Source: Magnetococcales bacterium WMHbinv6
GTDB taxonomy: Bacteria; Pseudomonadota; Magnetococcia; Magnetococcales; Magnetaquicoccaceae
DNA length: 64,000 nt
Direction of reading: 5' to 3'
Assembly (NCBI GenBank): GCA_002753135.1
Contig: PDZV01000020.1
Coordinates: 1-64,000 of the forward strand
The notes under the pieces were generated by a model. That model did no database searches. It saw nothing but the letters and a program-made list of their open reading frames with translations, and was not told the origin of the DNA. This document shows positions 1 to 9,385 of this stretch, in pieces. Made by a program: the position numbers and the translations under genes. The first letter of the stretch is position 1. Every line of letters starts with the position of its first letter.

Positions 1-42
1 GTTACTCATGAAACGTGCTTGCCCGTCACAAAGTGGAAAATG

Positions 43-1224
43 TTACCGGTCGATCTCACCAAAGACAATATCGACCGTCCCGACCAGGGTGGTCACATCG
101 GCGAGCATATGTCCCAAGGCCATCCGTTTGACGGCCTGCAGATGGTTAAAGCCCGCTGCCCGAATTTTTACCCGATAGGGTTTGTTTTCGCCATGGGAAA
201 TGATGTAGACCCCGAACTCACCTTTAGGCGATTCGGTTGCCACATACACCTCGCCCACCGGCACCTGGAACCCTTCGGAAAAGAGTTTGAAATGGTGAAT
301 CAGCGACTCCATATCGCGCTGCATCTCTTTGCGGTACGGTGGCGAAATTTTGAAATCCTCATAACGCACCGGACCCGGTTTCATCTGTTCCAGGCACTGA
401 CGAATAATGCGATTGCTCTGGCGGATCTCATCGACACGCACCAGATAACGATCATAGCTGTCTCCATTTTTGCCGACCGGAATATCAAAATCGAGCCGAT
501 CATAGGCATCGTAGGGTTCCGCCTTGCGCAGATCCCAGGCAAAACCGGAGGCGCGCAGCATGGGACCGGCAAAACCCATATCCAACGCCTCTTCCGGGCT
601 GACCACGCCGATATCGACCAGACGTTGTTTCCAGATACGGTTTTCGGTCAGCAAGGTCTCATATTCATCGATCTTGCTGGGGAAAGAGTCGGTAAAATCC
701 TTGATCCGCTCCGCCAACCCCTCCGGCAGATCACGCGCCACACCGCCCGGTCGAAAATAGGCAGCGTGCATGCGGGCACCAGAGACCGCTTCGTACATAT
801 CGAAAATCTCTTCCCGTTCACGGAAGGCATAGATGAACATGGTCATGGCACCCACATCAAGGCCATGGGCACCGAGAAAGAGCAGATGGTTCAGAATGCG
901 GGTCAATTCGGCAAAAATGACCCGGATATATTGGGCCCGTTCCGGGGCCTGAATACCGAGCAGTTTTTCCACTGCCAAAACCCAGGAGTGTTCCTCTGAC
1001 ATCATGGACATATAGTCCAGACGGTCAAAATAGGGAACACCTTGCAGATAGGTTTTGTGTTCCAGCAGTTTTTCGGTCCCTCGATGCAGGAAACCGATGT
1101 GCGGATCTGCCCGTTCGACCACTTCGCCATCCAGATCCAACAACAGGCGCAACACACCGTGCGCCGCTGGATGCTGCGGGCCAAAGTTGACGGTATAGTT
1201 CTGAAACTCCTTCTGTTGGGCCAT
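43..1224 (-). CDS. nuoD: NADH-quinone oxidoreductase subunit D (NuoD, 49 kDa)
   Basis: Peripheral-arm subunit of respiratory Complex I that forms, with NuoB, the quinone-binding pocket. The 393-residue protein has the N-terminal [11 protein letters not shown] segment, the [12 protein letters not shown] stretch and the C-terminal [10 protein letters not shown] ending typical of full-length NuoD, so the gene is complete. A GTG lies three codons upstream (1233), but the ATG at 1224 follows a GAGAG ribosome-binding sequence and is preferred. It is the last visible gene of nuoA-B-C-D; the operon probably continues below position 43. NuoC and NuoD are separate genes here, unlike the fused NuoCD of enterics. 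Confidence 0.97.
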   Translation of the reverse strand: MAQQKEFQNYTVNFGPQHPAAHGVLRLLLDLDGEVVERADPHIGFLHRGTEKLLEHKTYLQGVPYFDRLDYMSMMSEEHSWVLAVEKLLGIQAPERAQYIRVIFAELTRILNHLLFLGAHGLDVGAMTMFIYAFREREEIFDMYEAVSGARMHAAYFRPGGVARDLPEGLAERIKDFTDSFPSKIDEYETLLTENRIWKQRLVDIGVVSPEEALDMGFAGPMLRASGFAWDLRKAEPYDAYDRLDFDIPVGKNGDSYDRYLVRVDEIRQSNRIIRQCLEQMKPGPVRYEDFKISPPYRKEMQRDMESLIHHFKLFSEGFQVPVGEVYVATESPKGEFGVYIISHGENKPYRVKIRAAGFNHLQAVKRMALGHMLADVTTLVGTVDIVFGEIDR

Positions 1225-1236
1225 CGGAACCACTCT

Positions 1237-1785
1237 CTACGACGGGTTGACTTGGTAGGGCTCCCGGTTGGGATGCACCATCTGCAACGGTTGACGGATC
1301 ACCCGTTTTTGCGCCGGGTCATAACGGACTTCGCTCAAGCCACTCAGCGGAAAATCCTTGCGTAACGGGAATCCCTCAAAATCATAATCGGTCAACAGGC
1401 GGCGCAAATCCGGGTGTCCGGCAAAAAGGATGCCGAACATTTCGTAGGCTTCCCGTTCATACCAGTCGGCACACCACCAGACCGGGATCACCGAGGGAAC
1501 CGGTGTCTGCTCGTCAATCGCCATTTTGACGCGCAGGCGGTGATTTTTGTGTACGGAAAGCAGTTGATAGACGATTACAAACGGTTTTTCCCGTTCCGGG
1601 TAGTGAACACCGGCCAGATCGATCATCTGTTTGAAATCGAGATCGGGATCGTCGCGCAGACGGGTCATGGTCTCCACCAGATTTTCTGGTGTTACCCACA
1701 CAACAACGGCATCGGCCAGACGTTCTCTTTGCAGATGGGGCAGCCGATCGCTGAGCAATTGCTCCAAATGATCCAATTTTTCCAT
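1237..1785 (-). CDS. nuoC: NADH-quinone oxidoreductase subunit C (NuoC, 30 kDa)
   Basis: Hydrophilic Complex I subunit that packs against NuoD. The 183-residue product carries the family signature region DWYEREAYEMFGILFAGHP followed by LRRLLTDYDFEGFPLRKDFPL. An open frame extends 16 codons further upstream but overlaps the 3' end of nuoB. The ATG at 1785 leaves a 2-nt gap to the nuoB stop and matches the usual N-terminus. Only about a dozen bases separate it from nuoD, consistent with cotranscription. Confidence 0.95.
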   Translation of the reverse strand: MEKLDHLEQLLSDRLPHLQRERLADAVVVWVTPENLVETMTRLRDDPDLDFKQMIDLAGVHYPEREKPFVIVYQLLSVHKNHRLRVKMAIDEQTPVPSVIPVWWCADWYEREAYEMFGILFAGHPDLRRLLTDYDFEGFPLRKDFPLSGLSEVRYDPAQKRVIRQPLQMVHPNREPYQVNPS

Positions 1786-1787
1786 AG

Positions 1788-2324
1788 TCAGGTCCGAATG
1801 CCACGGGTTTGGGTCACGCCATTGACACCCCATCCGTGATAAATGGTATGGGTGCGATGAATTTTTTTATGCAGCTGCAGAATGCCATAGAGAAAGGCTT
1901 CGGCAGTCGGCGGGCAACCCGGGATAAAAATATCGACCGGCACGATGGTGTCACAGCCGCGCACCACCGAGTAGCCATGGTGATAGTAGCCACCACCATT
2001 GGCACAGGAACCCATGGAGATCACCCAACGGGGTTCCGGCATTTGATCATAGAGTTTGCGCAGGGCAGGTGCCATTTTGTGGGTCACGGTACCGGCCACG
2101 ATCATCACGTCCGACTGGCGGGGAGAACCACGAAAGACGATACCGAACCGGTCCAGGTCGTAACGACTGGCCCCGGCGTGCATCATCTCCACGGCGCAGC
2201 AGGCCAAGCCGAAGGTCATCGGCCACATGGAGCAAGTCCGGGCCCAGTTGACCAGTTTATCGGCGGAAGCCAGCAGAAAACCGCGTTCTGCCACCTCTTG
2301 CCGAACTTCTTCGATCACTCCCAT
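1788..2324 (-). CDS. nuoB: NADH-quinone oxidoreductase subunit B (NuoB, N2 cluster)
   Basis: Complex I subunit holding the terminal [4Fe-4S] cluster N2, which passes electrons to quinone. In the 178-residue protein the adjacent cysteines 42 and 43, plus Cys107 and Cys137 (in the IPGCPPT motif), are the expected four ligands. The start overlaps the end of nuoA by 10 nt, indicating translational coupling. The length is normal for the family. Confidence 0.97.
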   Translation of the reverse strand: MGVIEEVRQEVAERGFLLASADKLVNWARTCSMWPMTFGLACCAVEMMHAGASRYDLDRFGIVFRGSPRQSDVMIVAGTVTHKMAPALRKLYDQMPEPRWVISMGSCANGGGYYHHGYSVVRGCDTIVPVDIFIPGCPPTAEAFLYGILQLHKKIHRTHTIYHGWGVNGVTQTRGIRT

Positions 2325-2671
2325 TCCAACGCTCCTTTTTTCCAGATGTAGGCATATCCGACCAGAAGCACCATAAGGAAAAGCAACATCTCCACCAGGC
2401 CGGTCAGACCGATATCTTTAAAAGCAACTGCCCACGGGAACAAAAAGGCCGCCTCAATGTCAAACACCACGAAAAGGATGCTGAGCAGATAGAAACGCAC
2501 GTCAAACGGCAGGCGCACCCGGCTGAGTGGAGCAAAACCGCACTCGTACTGGGCCACTTTTTCGGCATAGTTGCGTTTGGGACCAACCAAAAAGGAACCT
2601 GCCATCATCACGACAGCGGTTGCCAGAGCCACAGCCAACAGAAGCAAAATGGGAAAATAGTTCTCGAGCAT
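2315..2671 (-). CDS. nuoA: NADH-quinone oxidoreductase subunit A (NuoA)
   Basis: Small membrane subunit of Complex I. The 119-residue product starts [10 protein letters not shown], has three hydrophobic helices (about residues 5-27, 60-82 and 88-110), and contains the YECGF and [12 protein letters not shown] motifs that define NuoA. The frame is open for 39 codons upstream, but that extension is not NuoA-like, so the internal ATG is chosen. It is the first gene of the nuo operon seen here. Confidence 0.95.
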   Translation of the reverse strand: MLENYFPILLLLAVALATAVVMMAGSFLVGPKRNYAEKVAQYECGFAPLSRVRLPFDVRFYLLSILFVVFDIEAAFLFPWAVAFKDIGLTGLVEMLLFLMVLLVGYAYIWKKGALEWE

Positions 2672-2753
2672 GTGACGAACACCAAAATGTGACAAATGTG
2701 AAACCCTTTTTGTAACGCACCGAGCGATCAGATCGGGTACGTCCTTAAGAAAG

Positions 2754-2782
2754 TGTGTAGCACGTTGATTGCCCTTCGTCAA
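2754..2782 (-). promoter_or_regulatory. candidate sigma-70 promoter for nuoABCD
   Basis: On the minus strand TTGACG is followed after 17 nt by TACACA, about 85 nt ahead of the nuoA start. The -35 is a 5/6 match and the -10 is weak. This is pattern matching only. Confidence 0.3.
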
Positions 2783-2794
2783 CCGCACTGCGAC

Positions 2795-2831
2795 AAAAAA
2801 TTTTTTATTTCTTTTTTGATAAAAAATTTTT
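2795..2831 (-). terminator. A/T-rich inverted repeat behind trmL
   Basis: AAAAAATTTTTTAT (2795-2808) and ATAAAAAATTTTT (2819-2831) are near-perfect inverted copies in the spacer between trmL and nuoA. The pure A/T stem gives long U runs on the minus-strand transcript, so it may end the trmL message. It lacks the GC-rich stem of a standard intrinsic terminator and could equally be a curved upstream element for the nuo promoter. Confidence 0.3.
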
Positions 2832-2899
2832 AATTGAGCAATAATCCATTTATCTAAAACCTTGTCGTAAAAATTTGCGTTTTGTACAAATTATTGACG

Positions 2900-3373
2900 T
2901 TACATCAAGGCAGGAAATGACAATTGCCGCAATGCTTCATAGAGAACGATTGAGACGCTATTGGCCAAATTGAGACTGCGGGCCTGGGGCACCATGGGTA
3001 TGCGGATCAGAGTATCCCGGCAGGCGGTGCGAATGGCCTCCGGCAAACCGGCACTTTCGGAGCCAAACAAAAAACGGTCCCCCGGTCGATAAGAGCAAGC
3101 GCAGTAACAACGCTCGGCGTGGGTGGAAACAGCAAACAGTCGGCTCTCCGGTGGATGTTCGGTCAGATAGCTTGGCCAATCCTGCCAGCGGCGCACCTCC
3201 GCCCACTCGCGATAATCCATCCCTGCCCGACGCACCGCAGCACCATCCAAACGAAAACCCAATGGCCCGATCAAGTGTAACATTGTACCGCTGGCGGCAC
3301 ACAAACGCACGATATTCCCGGTATTGGGAGGAATCTCCGGTTGAAATAAAACAATATGCAAGTTGTCGTTCAT
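2900..3373 (-). CDS. trmL: tRNA (cytidine/uridine(34)-2'-O)-methyltransferase TrmL
   Basis: SPOUT-class methyltransferase that 2'-O-methylates the wobble base of certain tRNA-Leu species using S-adenosylmethionine. The 157-residue protein has the three SPOUT motifs: EIPPNTGNIVRLCAA near the N-terminus, FLFGSESAGLP in the middle, and IPMVPQARSLNLANSVSIVLYEA forming the trefoil-knot cofactor site. The length is typical of TrmL/YibK rather than the longer TrmH. It is divergent from petA and upstream of the nuo operon on the same strand, separated by 228 nt. Confidence 0.93.
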   Translation of the reverse strand: MNDNLHIVLFQPEIPPNTGNIVRLCAASGTMLHLIGPLGFRLDGAAVRRAGMDYREWAEVRRWQDWPSYLTEHPPESRLFAVSTHAERCYCACSYRPGDRFLFGSESAGLPEAIRTACRDTLIRIPMVPQARSLNLANSVSIVLYEALRQLSFPALM

Positions 3374-3638
3374 CCCAGTGCCAACCTATTATTTGCCCGA
3401 CCGCCAATCGGGGTTTGCATGACCGCAACCAAGTTGCCAAAAAAACTGCTCCGTCAGGGATAATTTAAGCATGAAAACGGTTGACGAACCCCCTGTGGAT
3501 TTGAAATATTAGCGGACTCTGATACAAACGGATATAGACAATATTTTATGACACTGTTTTGAGATTTGTCACACAAAGCTGTGCGTGGCAGCGTATTCGC
3601 GTAGACCCTTGGTTTCCCCAACAGAGGTTGGAAGAGGC

Positions 3639-4160
3639 ATGGTTACAGAATCAGATGAAAGCCGCCGGGATTTTTTGACCCTGGCAACCGGTGCCGTCGG
3701 AGCGGCGGGCGTCGCCGGGGCCGCTTGGCCATTTGTAAAATCCTGGAGCCCGTCCGCCGACGTGCTTTCCCAGGCCACCACCGAAGTGGACGTTAGCGGG
3801 CTAGCTCCCGGTCAAATGATCACGGTACCCTGGCAGGGAAAACCGGTCTTTGTCTTGCGTCGCACCCCGGCACAGATTGAAGCCGCTCGCAAAGCCGATA
3901 ACGAAGCGTTACCGGACCCCGCCAAAGATGCGGATCGGGCCAAAAAACCGGAATATCTGGTTCTGCTGGCACTCTGCACCCATCTGGGTTGTGTGCCGCA
4001 ACCGATCGGAACGGGCAATTTCGGTGGTTTTCTCTGTCCATGCCACGGCTCCCATTATGATACGTCGGGCCGCATTCGTCAGGGACCTGCACCGAAAAAT
4101 CTGCCGGTTCCTCATTACGAGTTCAAGGACGAGAAAACACTGGTGATCGGTAAAGTCTGA
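3639..4160 (+). CDS. petA: ubiquinol-cytochrome c reductase Rieske iron-sulfur subunit
   Basis: Rieske [2Fe-2S] subunit of the cytochrome bc1 complex, taking electrons from ubiquinol. From the ATG at 3639 (GGAAGAGG just upstream) the protein is 173 residues. A twin-arginine signal (SRRDFL, residues 8-13) precedes a hydrophobic Gly/Ala-rich anchor at about 15-34. The cluster ligands are in CTHLGC (Cys113, His115) and CPCHGSHYD (Cys133, His136), with Cys118 and Cys135 forming the usual disulfide. An in-frame ATG at 3585 would place the Tat motif unusually deep and has no clear ribosome-binding site. First gene of petABC. Confidence 0.96.
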   Translation: MVTESDESRRDFLTLATGAVGAAGVAGAAWPFVKSWSPSADVLSQATTEVDVSGLAPGQMITVPWQGKPVFVLRRTPAQIEAARKADNEALPDPAKDADRAKKPEYLVLLALCTHLGCVPQPIGTGNFGGFLCPCHGSHYDTSGRIRQGPAPKNLPVPHYEFKDEKTLVIGKV

Positions 4161-4228
4161 CACCAACCCGGTCCATGGGTCGTTCGCGACCTGTTGCAAT
4201 CCTACAGAAAACCAAGGAGAGTTTTCCC

Positions 4229-5440
4229 GTGTCGAAGATTATGGAGTGGGTGGATGCCCGTCTGCCCGTCACTGAGTTGCTGAAAAGCCAGGCAACGGAG
4301 TATCCCACCCCGAAAAACCTGAATTACTGGTGGAACTTCGGTTCATTGGCTTTGCTGGTCCTGATTATCATGATTGCCACCGGGTTGTTTTTGGCCATGC
4401 ATTACAAGGCGGACGCCAATCAATCCTTTGATGTGGTTGAGCACATCATGCGCGATGTCAATTATGGTTGGTTGTTGCGTTATGCCCATGCCAATGGAGC
4501 TTCCTTCTTTTTCATGGTGGTCTACGTCCACATTCTGCGTGGCATGTATTATGGCTCCTATCGCCAACCCCGTGAAATTTTGTGGTGGTTTGGTATCATC
4601 ATCTTTTTCATGATGATGGGCACCGCGTTCATGGGTTATGTGCTGCCTTGGGGACAAATGTCCTACTGGGGCGCGGCGGTGATCACCAATCTGATGAGTG
4701 CCATTCCGGTTATCGGGGAGGATCTGGTGGTATGGATCTGGGGTGGTTTTTCGGTGGGCGATCCGACCTTGAACCGCTTTTTTGCCTTGCACTTCCTGCT
4801 GCCTCTGGTCATCTTCGGTGTTGTTATCCTGCACTTGTGGGCCCTGCATGCCGTTCACTCCAACAATCCAGACGGTATCGATCTGCACGATGCCAAAGAT
4901 TCCATCCCCTTTCATCCCTACTACACGATCAAGGATTTTTACGGGTATGGCATCTTCATGATCATCTTCTGCATCTTCGTGTTTTATGCCCCCAACTTTT
5001 TCCTGGAACCGGATAACTATATTCCGGCCAACCCGATGCAAACCCCGGCTCATATCGTTCCGGAATGGTATTTCCTGCCCTTTTATGCCATCCTGCGTTC
5101 GATTGACTTTTTGGGTTCGTTCAGCAAACTGGCCGGTGTTCTGGCCATGGTGGGTGCCATCATGATTCTGTTTGTGCTGCCCTTTCTGGATCGTTCCCCG
5201 GTTCGCTCCTTCCGCTATCGCCCGCTCAGCAAACAGCTGTTCTGGATCTTTGTGGTGGACTGCATTGTCTTGGGTTGGGTTGGTTACAATCCGGCGGACG
5301 CAACAATCTTTAATGGTGCCTTGCCGTTGATCATCATTGGCCGGACCTGCACGGCCATCTATTTTGGCTATTTCTTCCTGTTGTGGGCGATCACCGCTCT
5401 CGACATCGAAAAGCACCAACCCGTACCCAAGAGCATTTAA
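4229..5440 (+). CDS. petB: cytochrome b of the bc1 complex
   Basis: Membrane subunit of the bc1 complex carrying both b hemes and the Qo and Qi quinone sites. The product is about 403 residues with eight or more hydrophobic helices, so it is a full-length (unsplit) cytochrome b. The Qo-site PEWY motif is visible in [15 protein letters not shown], as is the [14 protein letters not shown] stretch. The GTG at 4229 is chosen because AAGGAGAG lies 7 nt upstream; a longer in-frame ATG at 4175 has no ribosome-binding site. Between petA and petC in one operon. Confidence 0.95.
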   Translation: MSKIMEWVDARLPVTELLKSQATEYPTPKNLNYWWNFGSLALLVLIIMIATGLFLAMHYKADANQSFDVVEHIMRDVNYGWLLRYAHANGASFFFMVVYVHILRGMYYGSYRQPREILWWFGIIIFFMMMGTAFMGYVLPWGQMSYWGAAVITNLMSAIPVIGEDLVVWIWGGFSVGDPTLNRFFALHFLLPLVIFGVVILHLWALHAVHSNNPDGIDLHDAKDSIPFHPYYTIKDFYGYGIFMIIFCIFVFYAPNFFLEPDNYIPANPMQTPAHIVPEWYFLPFYAILRSIDFLGSFSKLAGVLAMVGAIMILFVLPFLDRSPVRSFRYRPLSKQLFWIFVVDCIVLGWVGYNPADATIFNGALPLIIIGRTCTAIYFGYFFLLWAITALDIEKHQPVPKSI

Positions 5441-5454
5441 GGGGAGCAAGAACC

Positions 5455-6342
5455 ATGAATTGTCAGGAAGTTATCAAATTCCGTTCCGTGGTCAAGCGGG
5501 TAAGTCGGATGGTGCGGTCTGCGGCGGTACTGCTGGTGGCAGCAGCGAGCTTGACAGCAGCAGTGCCGGGTGATGCCCAGGCTTCCAGTGGTGCTGCGGT
5601 TCCGCCCAAGCAACCCTGGTCTTTTCTGGGTGTGTTCGGGCAGTTTGACCAGGCGGCCCTGAAACGGGGTGCGCAAGTGGCCGTGCAATCCTGCCTGACC
5701 TGCCATTCGATCAAATACATCAAGTTTGACCAGTTGCGTCAGTTGGGCTTTTCCGAACTGGAAGTCAAAGCCATGGCGGAAGGTACAGGCCGGACCAAAA
5801 AGGATCCTCTGACCTCCAGCATGGATCCGACAGCGGCCAAAGAGTCGTTCGGTGTGGTGCCTCCGGATCTCTCCTTGATCACCAAAGCCCGCAAGGGTTA
5901 TGAAGATTATGTTTACGGAATCCTGGTCGGCTATGCTTCCGACAGCGATCTGGCGTTGGCCAATCGGGTGATGGCCGATGGCAAAATCGGCGCTGAAGAG
6001 GCCAAAGAGGTCGCCTCGGCGCTGCTTCTGGATGGCCATTATCCCGACAAAATGGCAGAAACCTTGAAGCGGATGATTGGTGGTGAAAATTTTAACCGTT
6101 ATTTCCCCGGCAATTTTTTCGCCATGCCACAACCGTTGATGGATGGTGCTGTCGCTTATACCGATGGCACGGAAAACAGCAAAGTGCAGTTGGCCCGTGA
6201 TGTGGTCACCTTTCTGGCCTGGGCCGCCGAGCCAACGCAAATGGAACGGAAATCACTGGGCATCAAAGTGATTCTCTATCTGGTGGTCTTGACCATCATG
6301 CTCTATGCCGTCAAACGGCGCATCTGGGCCAAAGTGCATTGA
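5455..6342 (+). CDS. petC: cytochrome c1 of the bc1 complex
   Basis: Membrane-anchored heme c subunit that receives electrons from the Rieske protein. The 295-residue product has an N-terminal signal peptide (hydrophobic about residues 20-43), one c-type heme site CLTCH (Cys80, Cys83, His84), a probable Met ligand in FFAMPQPL, and a C-terminal anchor (IKVILYLVVLTIMLYAVKRR). The ATG at 5455 follows AAGGGGAGC and lies 14 nt after the petB stop; an overlapping upstream start is less likely. Last gene of petABC, followed by a strong terminator. Confidence 0.95.
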   Translation: MNCQEVIKFRSVVKRVSRMVRSAAVLLVAAASLTAAVPGDAQASSGAAVPPKQPWSFLGVFGQFDQAALKRGAQVAVQSCLTCHSIKYIKFDQLRQLGFSELEVKAMAEGTGRTKKDPLTSSMDPTAAKESFGVVPPDLSLITKARKGYEDYVYGILVGYASDSDLALANRVMADGKIGAEEAKEVASALLLDGHYPDKMAETLKRMIGGENFNRYFPGNFFAMPQPLMDGAVAYTDGTENSKVQLARDVVTFLAWAAEPTQMERKSLGIKVILYLVVLTIMLYAVKRRIWAKVH

Positions 6343-6368
6343 GCAACCGCTTGATCTGAGCAACACGA

Positions 6369-6408
6369 AAAAAAAAGGTTCCCGTAGCAAACGGGAACCT
6401 TTTTTTTT
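6369..6408. terminator. bidirectional intrinsic terminator between petC and purE
   Basis: GGTTCCCGT (6377-6385), loop AGCAA, ACGGGAACC (6391-6399), flanked by an A run on the left and nine Ts on the right. It works on both strands, ending petABC (plus) and the purD-purE operon (minus), which converge here. Confidence 0.93.
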
Positions 6409-6428
6409 CCTTGATGCCCCTGCCATTC

Positions 6429-6950
6429 TCAGGAGTGCAAAAACTCCTGCAGGCGTACCTGCAATTTATCATTCTTTTTCTGCACTTCATCGGCCATGTT
6501 ACGCTGAAAGGCGGCCAATTTTTCCGCCAGTTGCCGATCATGCAGGGCCAGCATGCGCACGGCAAACAGGGCTGCATTGCGGGCACCAGCCTCGCCGATG
6601 GCCATGGTGGCCACCGGAATACCACCCGGCATTTGCACGGTGGCCAGCAAGGCATCCAGACCCTGCAGGCCGGTTGCCGATAACGGCACACCGATCACCG
6701 GCAATGGAGTGGTTGCCGCCACCACACCGGCCAGATGGGCCGCCGCTCCGACTCCGGCGATAATCACCTGCACACCCCGCTCTGCCGCTGTGGCCGCGTA
6801 TTGATGGGTACGTTCCGGGGTACGGTGGGCGGAAGAGACCAACATTTCAAAGGGAATGGCAAACTGACGCAAAATCACGGCAGCCGCTTGCATCACATTC
6901 CAGTCCGAATCCGATCCCATCAAGATGCCTACCAACGGTTTTTCGTTCAT
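6429..6950 (-). CDS. purE: N5-carboxyaminoimidazole ribonucleotide mutase PurE (class I)
   Basis: Moves the carboxyl group of N5-CAIR to C4 of the ring in purine synthesis. The 173-residue protein shows the nucleotide-binding signature GILMGSDSDW, the SAHRTPER motif with the catalytic His, and GVGAAAHLAGVVAATTPLPVIGVP. It overlaps purD by 4 nt (ATGA), so the two are translationally coupled. A PurK partner, expected for class I PurE, is not in the window. Confidence 0.96.
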   Translation of the reverse strand: MNEKPLVGILMGSDSDWNVMQAAAVILRQFAIPFEMLVSSAHRTPERTHQYAATAAERGVQVIIAGVGAAAHLAGVVAATTPLPVIGVPLSATGLQGLDALLATVQMPGGIPVATMAIGEAGARNAALFAVRMLALHDRQLAEKLAAFQRNMADEVQKKNDKLQVRLQEFLHS

Positions 6951-8227
6951 CCCTGCTCCCTTTTGATGGCTCGATAGCCAATATCATGGCGATAATAGAC
7001 ACCACTCCAGTGAATGGTTTGCACTGTGGCATAGGCGCGTTGTTGGGCCTCCGCAACAGTGGAACCCAGTGCCGTTACCCCTAAAACCCGTCCGCCGGCG
7101 GTGACCACTTCACCCGCTTGCAAGCGGGTACCGGCATGAAAAACCTGCAGTTCTGCCTGGGGATTCACGGTTGGCAAACCTTGGATCACCTCTCCCTTGC
7201 CATAAGGACCGGGATAACCACCTGCCACCATGCAGACACACAAGGCTGGACGGGGATCCCATTCGATCTGCATCCCGTGCAGGGAACCATGGGCACAGGC
7301 AGACAACAGCGGCAGCAGATCGGAGCGCATGCGCAGCAGCAACGGCTGTGTTTCTGGATCACCGAAGCGGGCATTGAACTCCAACACCTGGATCTCATCG
7401 CCATCGATCATCAAACCGGCATACAGAACCCCCCGATAGGGATACCCTTCTGCAGCCATACCCCGCACGATGGGGTACATGATCTCATCCATGATCCGTT
7501 GTTCCAGGGCCGGGGTTAACAGCGGTGCCGGAGAATAGGCACCCATACCGCCGGTATTGGCCCCGGTATCCCCATCACCAACCGCTTTGTGATCCTGACT
7601 GCCAGCCAGGGGTAAAACATGTTCCCCGTCGACCAGCGCCAGGAAGGAGAGTTCTTCGCCACGCAGGCAGCTTTCAATCACCACCTGATCACCGGCGGTA
7701 CCAAAGGCCCGCTCCACCATAATCTGCTGAATGGCCTGTTCCGCCTCCGCCAGGGTATGGCAGACGATTGCCCCTTTACCTGCTGCCAATCCGGAGGCTT
7801 TGACGACAATCGGTGCCCCCTGGCTGCGCAGATAGGCCAACGCCGGTTCCGCCTGTTCAAAAACCTGATAGGTGGCCGTGGGAATCTGATGACGGGCACA
7901 AAGCTCTTTCATGAACACTTTGGAACCTTCGATGGCCGCTGCCGCCTGGGAAGGGCCGAACACGGCAATCCCCTGTTGCCGAATCCGGTCGCTCAACCCG
8001 GAGACCAACGGCCCTTCCGGGCCAATAACCACCAGATCGACCGGATGTGCTTGCAACCAGTGCAGAATGGCACTCTCTTCTTCCACAGCAAAAGGCAAAC
8101 ATTCGGCCATCATGGCGATACCGGCGTTGCCTGGTGTACAATAGAGTTTGTCAAGCAAAGGAGAGCGGGCTATTTTCCAGGCCAGGGCATGCTCCCGTCC
8201 GCCACTGCCGATCAACAAAATTTTCAT
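6947..8227 (-). CDS. purD: phosphoribosylamine-glycine ligase PurD
   Basis: ATP-grasp ligase making glycinamide ribonucleotide, the second step of purine synthesis. The 426-residue product begins with MKILLIGSGGREHALAWK, contains the ATP-grasp segment IVVKASGLAAGKGA, and has the PurD signature LEFNARFGDPETQPLL near residue 290. It overlaps both neighbours by 4 nt (ferredoxin-like gene upstream, purE downstream), making a fully coupled three-gene operon. Confidence 0.97.
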   Translation of the reverse strand: MKILLIGSGGREHALAWKIARSPLLDKLYCTPGNAGIAMMAECLPFAVEEESAILHWLQAHPVDLVVIGPEGPLVSGLSDRIRQQGIAVFGPSQAAAAIEGSKVFMKELCARHQIPTATYQVFEQAEPALAYLRSQGAPIVVKASGLAAGKGAIVCHTLAEAEQAIQQIMVERAFGTAGDQVVIESCLRGEELSFLALVDGEHVLPLAGSQDHKAVGDGDTGANTGGMGAYSPAPLLTPALEQRIMDEIMYPIVRGMAAEGYPYRGVLYAGLMIDGDEIQVLEFNARFGDPETQPLLLRMRSDLLPLLSACAHGSLHGMQIEWDPRPALCVCMVAGGYPGPYGKGEVIQGLPTVNPQAELQVFHAGTRLQAGEVVTAGGRVLGVTALGSTVAEAQQRAYATVQTIHWSGVYYRHDIGYRAIKREQG

Positions 8228-8532
8228 GCGATCTGCAACCGTTGCACGGCACCACGCTCTTGCACATGGCTTTCCAGCAGTTCGGCAACATCTTCCGCCT
8301 GCACCCGTCCATACCAGACCCCTTCGGGATAGACCACCACCGTCGGTCCCTGATCACACGGGCCCATGCAGAATGTTCCGGTCACCTGCACGGTACCGAA
8401 CAGACCACGCTGTTCCACCTCGTTCATGAAGGTTTCAAAGAGCGGACGGGCACCCAATGCGGAGCAGGAACCACGGGGGTGACCTTCCGGGCGTTGGTTC
8501 ATACAAACAAAAAAATGATGTTTCGGTTTCAT
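8224..8532 (-). CDS. thioredoxin-fold [2Fe-2S] ferredoxin
   Basis: A 102-residue protein of the thioredoxin-like [2Fe-2S] ferredoxin family (related to NuoE and the Shethna/2Fe-2S protein group). The four expected cluster ligands are visible: Cys10, Cys23, Cys55 and Cys59, in the pattern C-x12-C ... C-x3-C. It starts the ferredoxin-purD-purE operon and its stop overlaps the purD ATG by 4 nt. Its electron partner is unknown. The tight coupling to purine genes is unusual; neither purE nor purD needs an iron-sulfur donor. Confidence 0.85.
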   Translation of the reverse strand: MKPKHHFFVCMNQRPEGHPRGSCSALGARPLFETFMNEVEQRGLFGTVQVTGTFCMGPCDQGPTVVVYPEGVWYGRVQAEDVAELLESHVQERGAVQRLQIA

Positions 8533-8909
8533 TGCACTTGTTCTCCTCTATCCAATTACCGTAACTTACTGCTGAAATCACCCAAGGCAAGCGTGCAGAG
8601 CGCATTGTGAAATTCCTTGAGGCGTCTGTCAAGTTTGCGATATAAGCGATAAAGATGGTTTGCAGCACCAGGTCCGGAAATTTTTGTCTGCAGGTGGCAA
8701 GGCGAGTCTTGCTTTATGGGAAAATTATGATATGCTAATGTTCCCTTCGCTGCTCTGGGAAGCAATTACGGACAGCGATACATAAATCAAGCACTTAGAA
8801 GCACATCTGGCAGCCCGGGTCGGGTCATGTTGGCCACTTTTTCCCGCTGTCCTGTTGGCAAGTCAAATTTTTTTGCAAATCAATCCTGACACGTGAAGGA
8901 GAAGCAGTT
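8533..8909. other. divergent intergenic region upstream of dsrC
   Basis: 377 nt between the divergent ferredoxin-purDE and dsrC-dsrMK units, with no coding signal. On the plus strand TTGCTT (8708-8713) and TATGCT (8730-8735) are 16 nt apart and could be a promoter, which would leave a dsrC leader of roughly 165 nt. A ribosome-binding sequence GAAGGAGAAG precedes dsrC. No recognised riboswitch was seen. Confidence 0.4.
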
Positions 8910-9245
8910 ATGCCGAGTTTTGAATTGAATGGACACACCTATGAAACCGACGAAGATGGCTACCTCATCAATCTGAGCGATTGGAGCGAAGATGTTGCCA
9001 AACATCTCGCGGTTACCGAATCGGTGGAAATGTCCGAAGCGCACTGGGAAGTGGTCAATTTCCTGCGTGAGTATTATGAAGAGTACAAGATTGCCCCCAT
9101 GATCCGCATTCTGACCAAAGCCATCGGTAAAAAGCTGGGCAAAGAGAAGGGTAACACCAAATATCTGTATGATCTCTATCCCGGCGGACCGGCCAAGCAG
9201 GCCTGCAAAATCGCTGGGTTGCCCAAACCGACCGGTTGCGTCTGA
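8910..9245 (+). CDS. dsrC: DsrC sulfur carrier protein (TusE/DsrC family)
   Basis: Small sulfur-carrier protein that, in dissimilatory sulfur metabolism, carries a trisulfide or persulfide between the siroheme sulfite reductase and the DsrMK membrane complex. The 111-residue protein keeps both redox cysteines on its flexible C-terminal arm: Cys99 in KQACKIAG and the penultimate Cys110 in PTGCV, ten residues apart between them. TusE-type relatives keep only the last one, so this is a true DsrC. Next on the same strand are DsrM- and DsrK-like genes. No DsrAB is in the window, so the direction of sulfur flow cannot be read here. Confidence 0.93.
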   Translation: MPSFELNGHTYETDEDGYLINLSDWSEDVAKHLAVTESVEMSEAHWEVVNFLREYYEEYKIAPMIRILTKAIGKKLGKEKGNTKYLYDLYPGGPAKQACKIAGLPKPTGCV

Positions 9246-9316
9246 TTTTTTTTGCTCCGGTGGTTGTCAGCAGCATCAGCACCATCCCGATCCGTACCGT
9301 ACTTGCAATGGCACCT

Positions 9317-9340
9317 GTGCCGGAATTTTTATTCCGGCAC
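9317..9340. repeat. perfect inverted repeat between dsrC and dsrM
   Basis: A 10-bp perfect inverted repeat, GTGCCGGAAT and ATTCCGGCAC, with a TTTT loop. No T run follows, so it is not a standard terminator; it may stabilise or attenuate the dsrC message relative to dsrMK. Confidence 0.7.
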
Positions 9341-9385
9341 GGTGTTGATTGCCCATTCCATCACCCTTTTTGATGGGGAGGCCGG

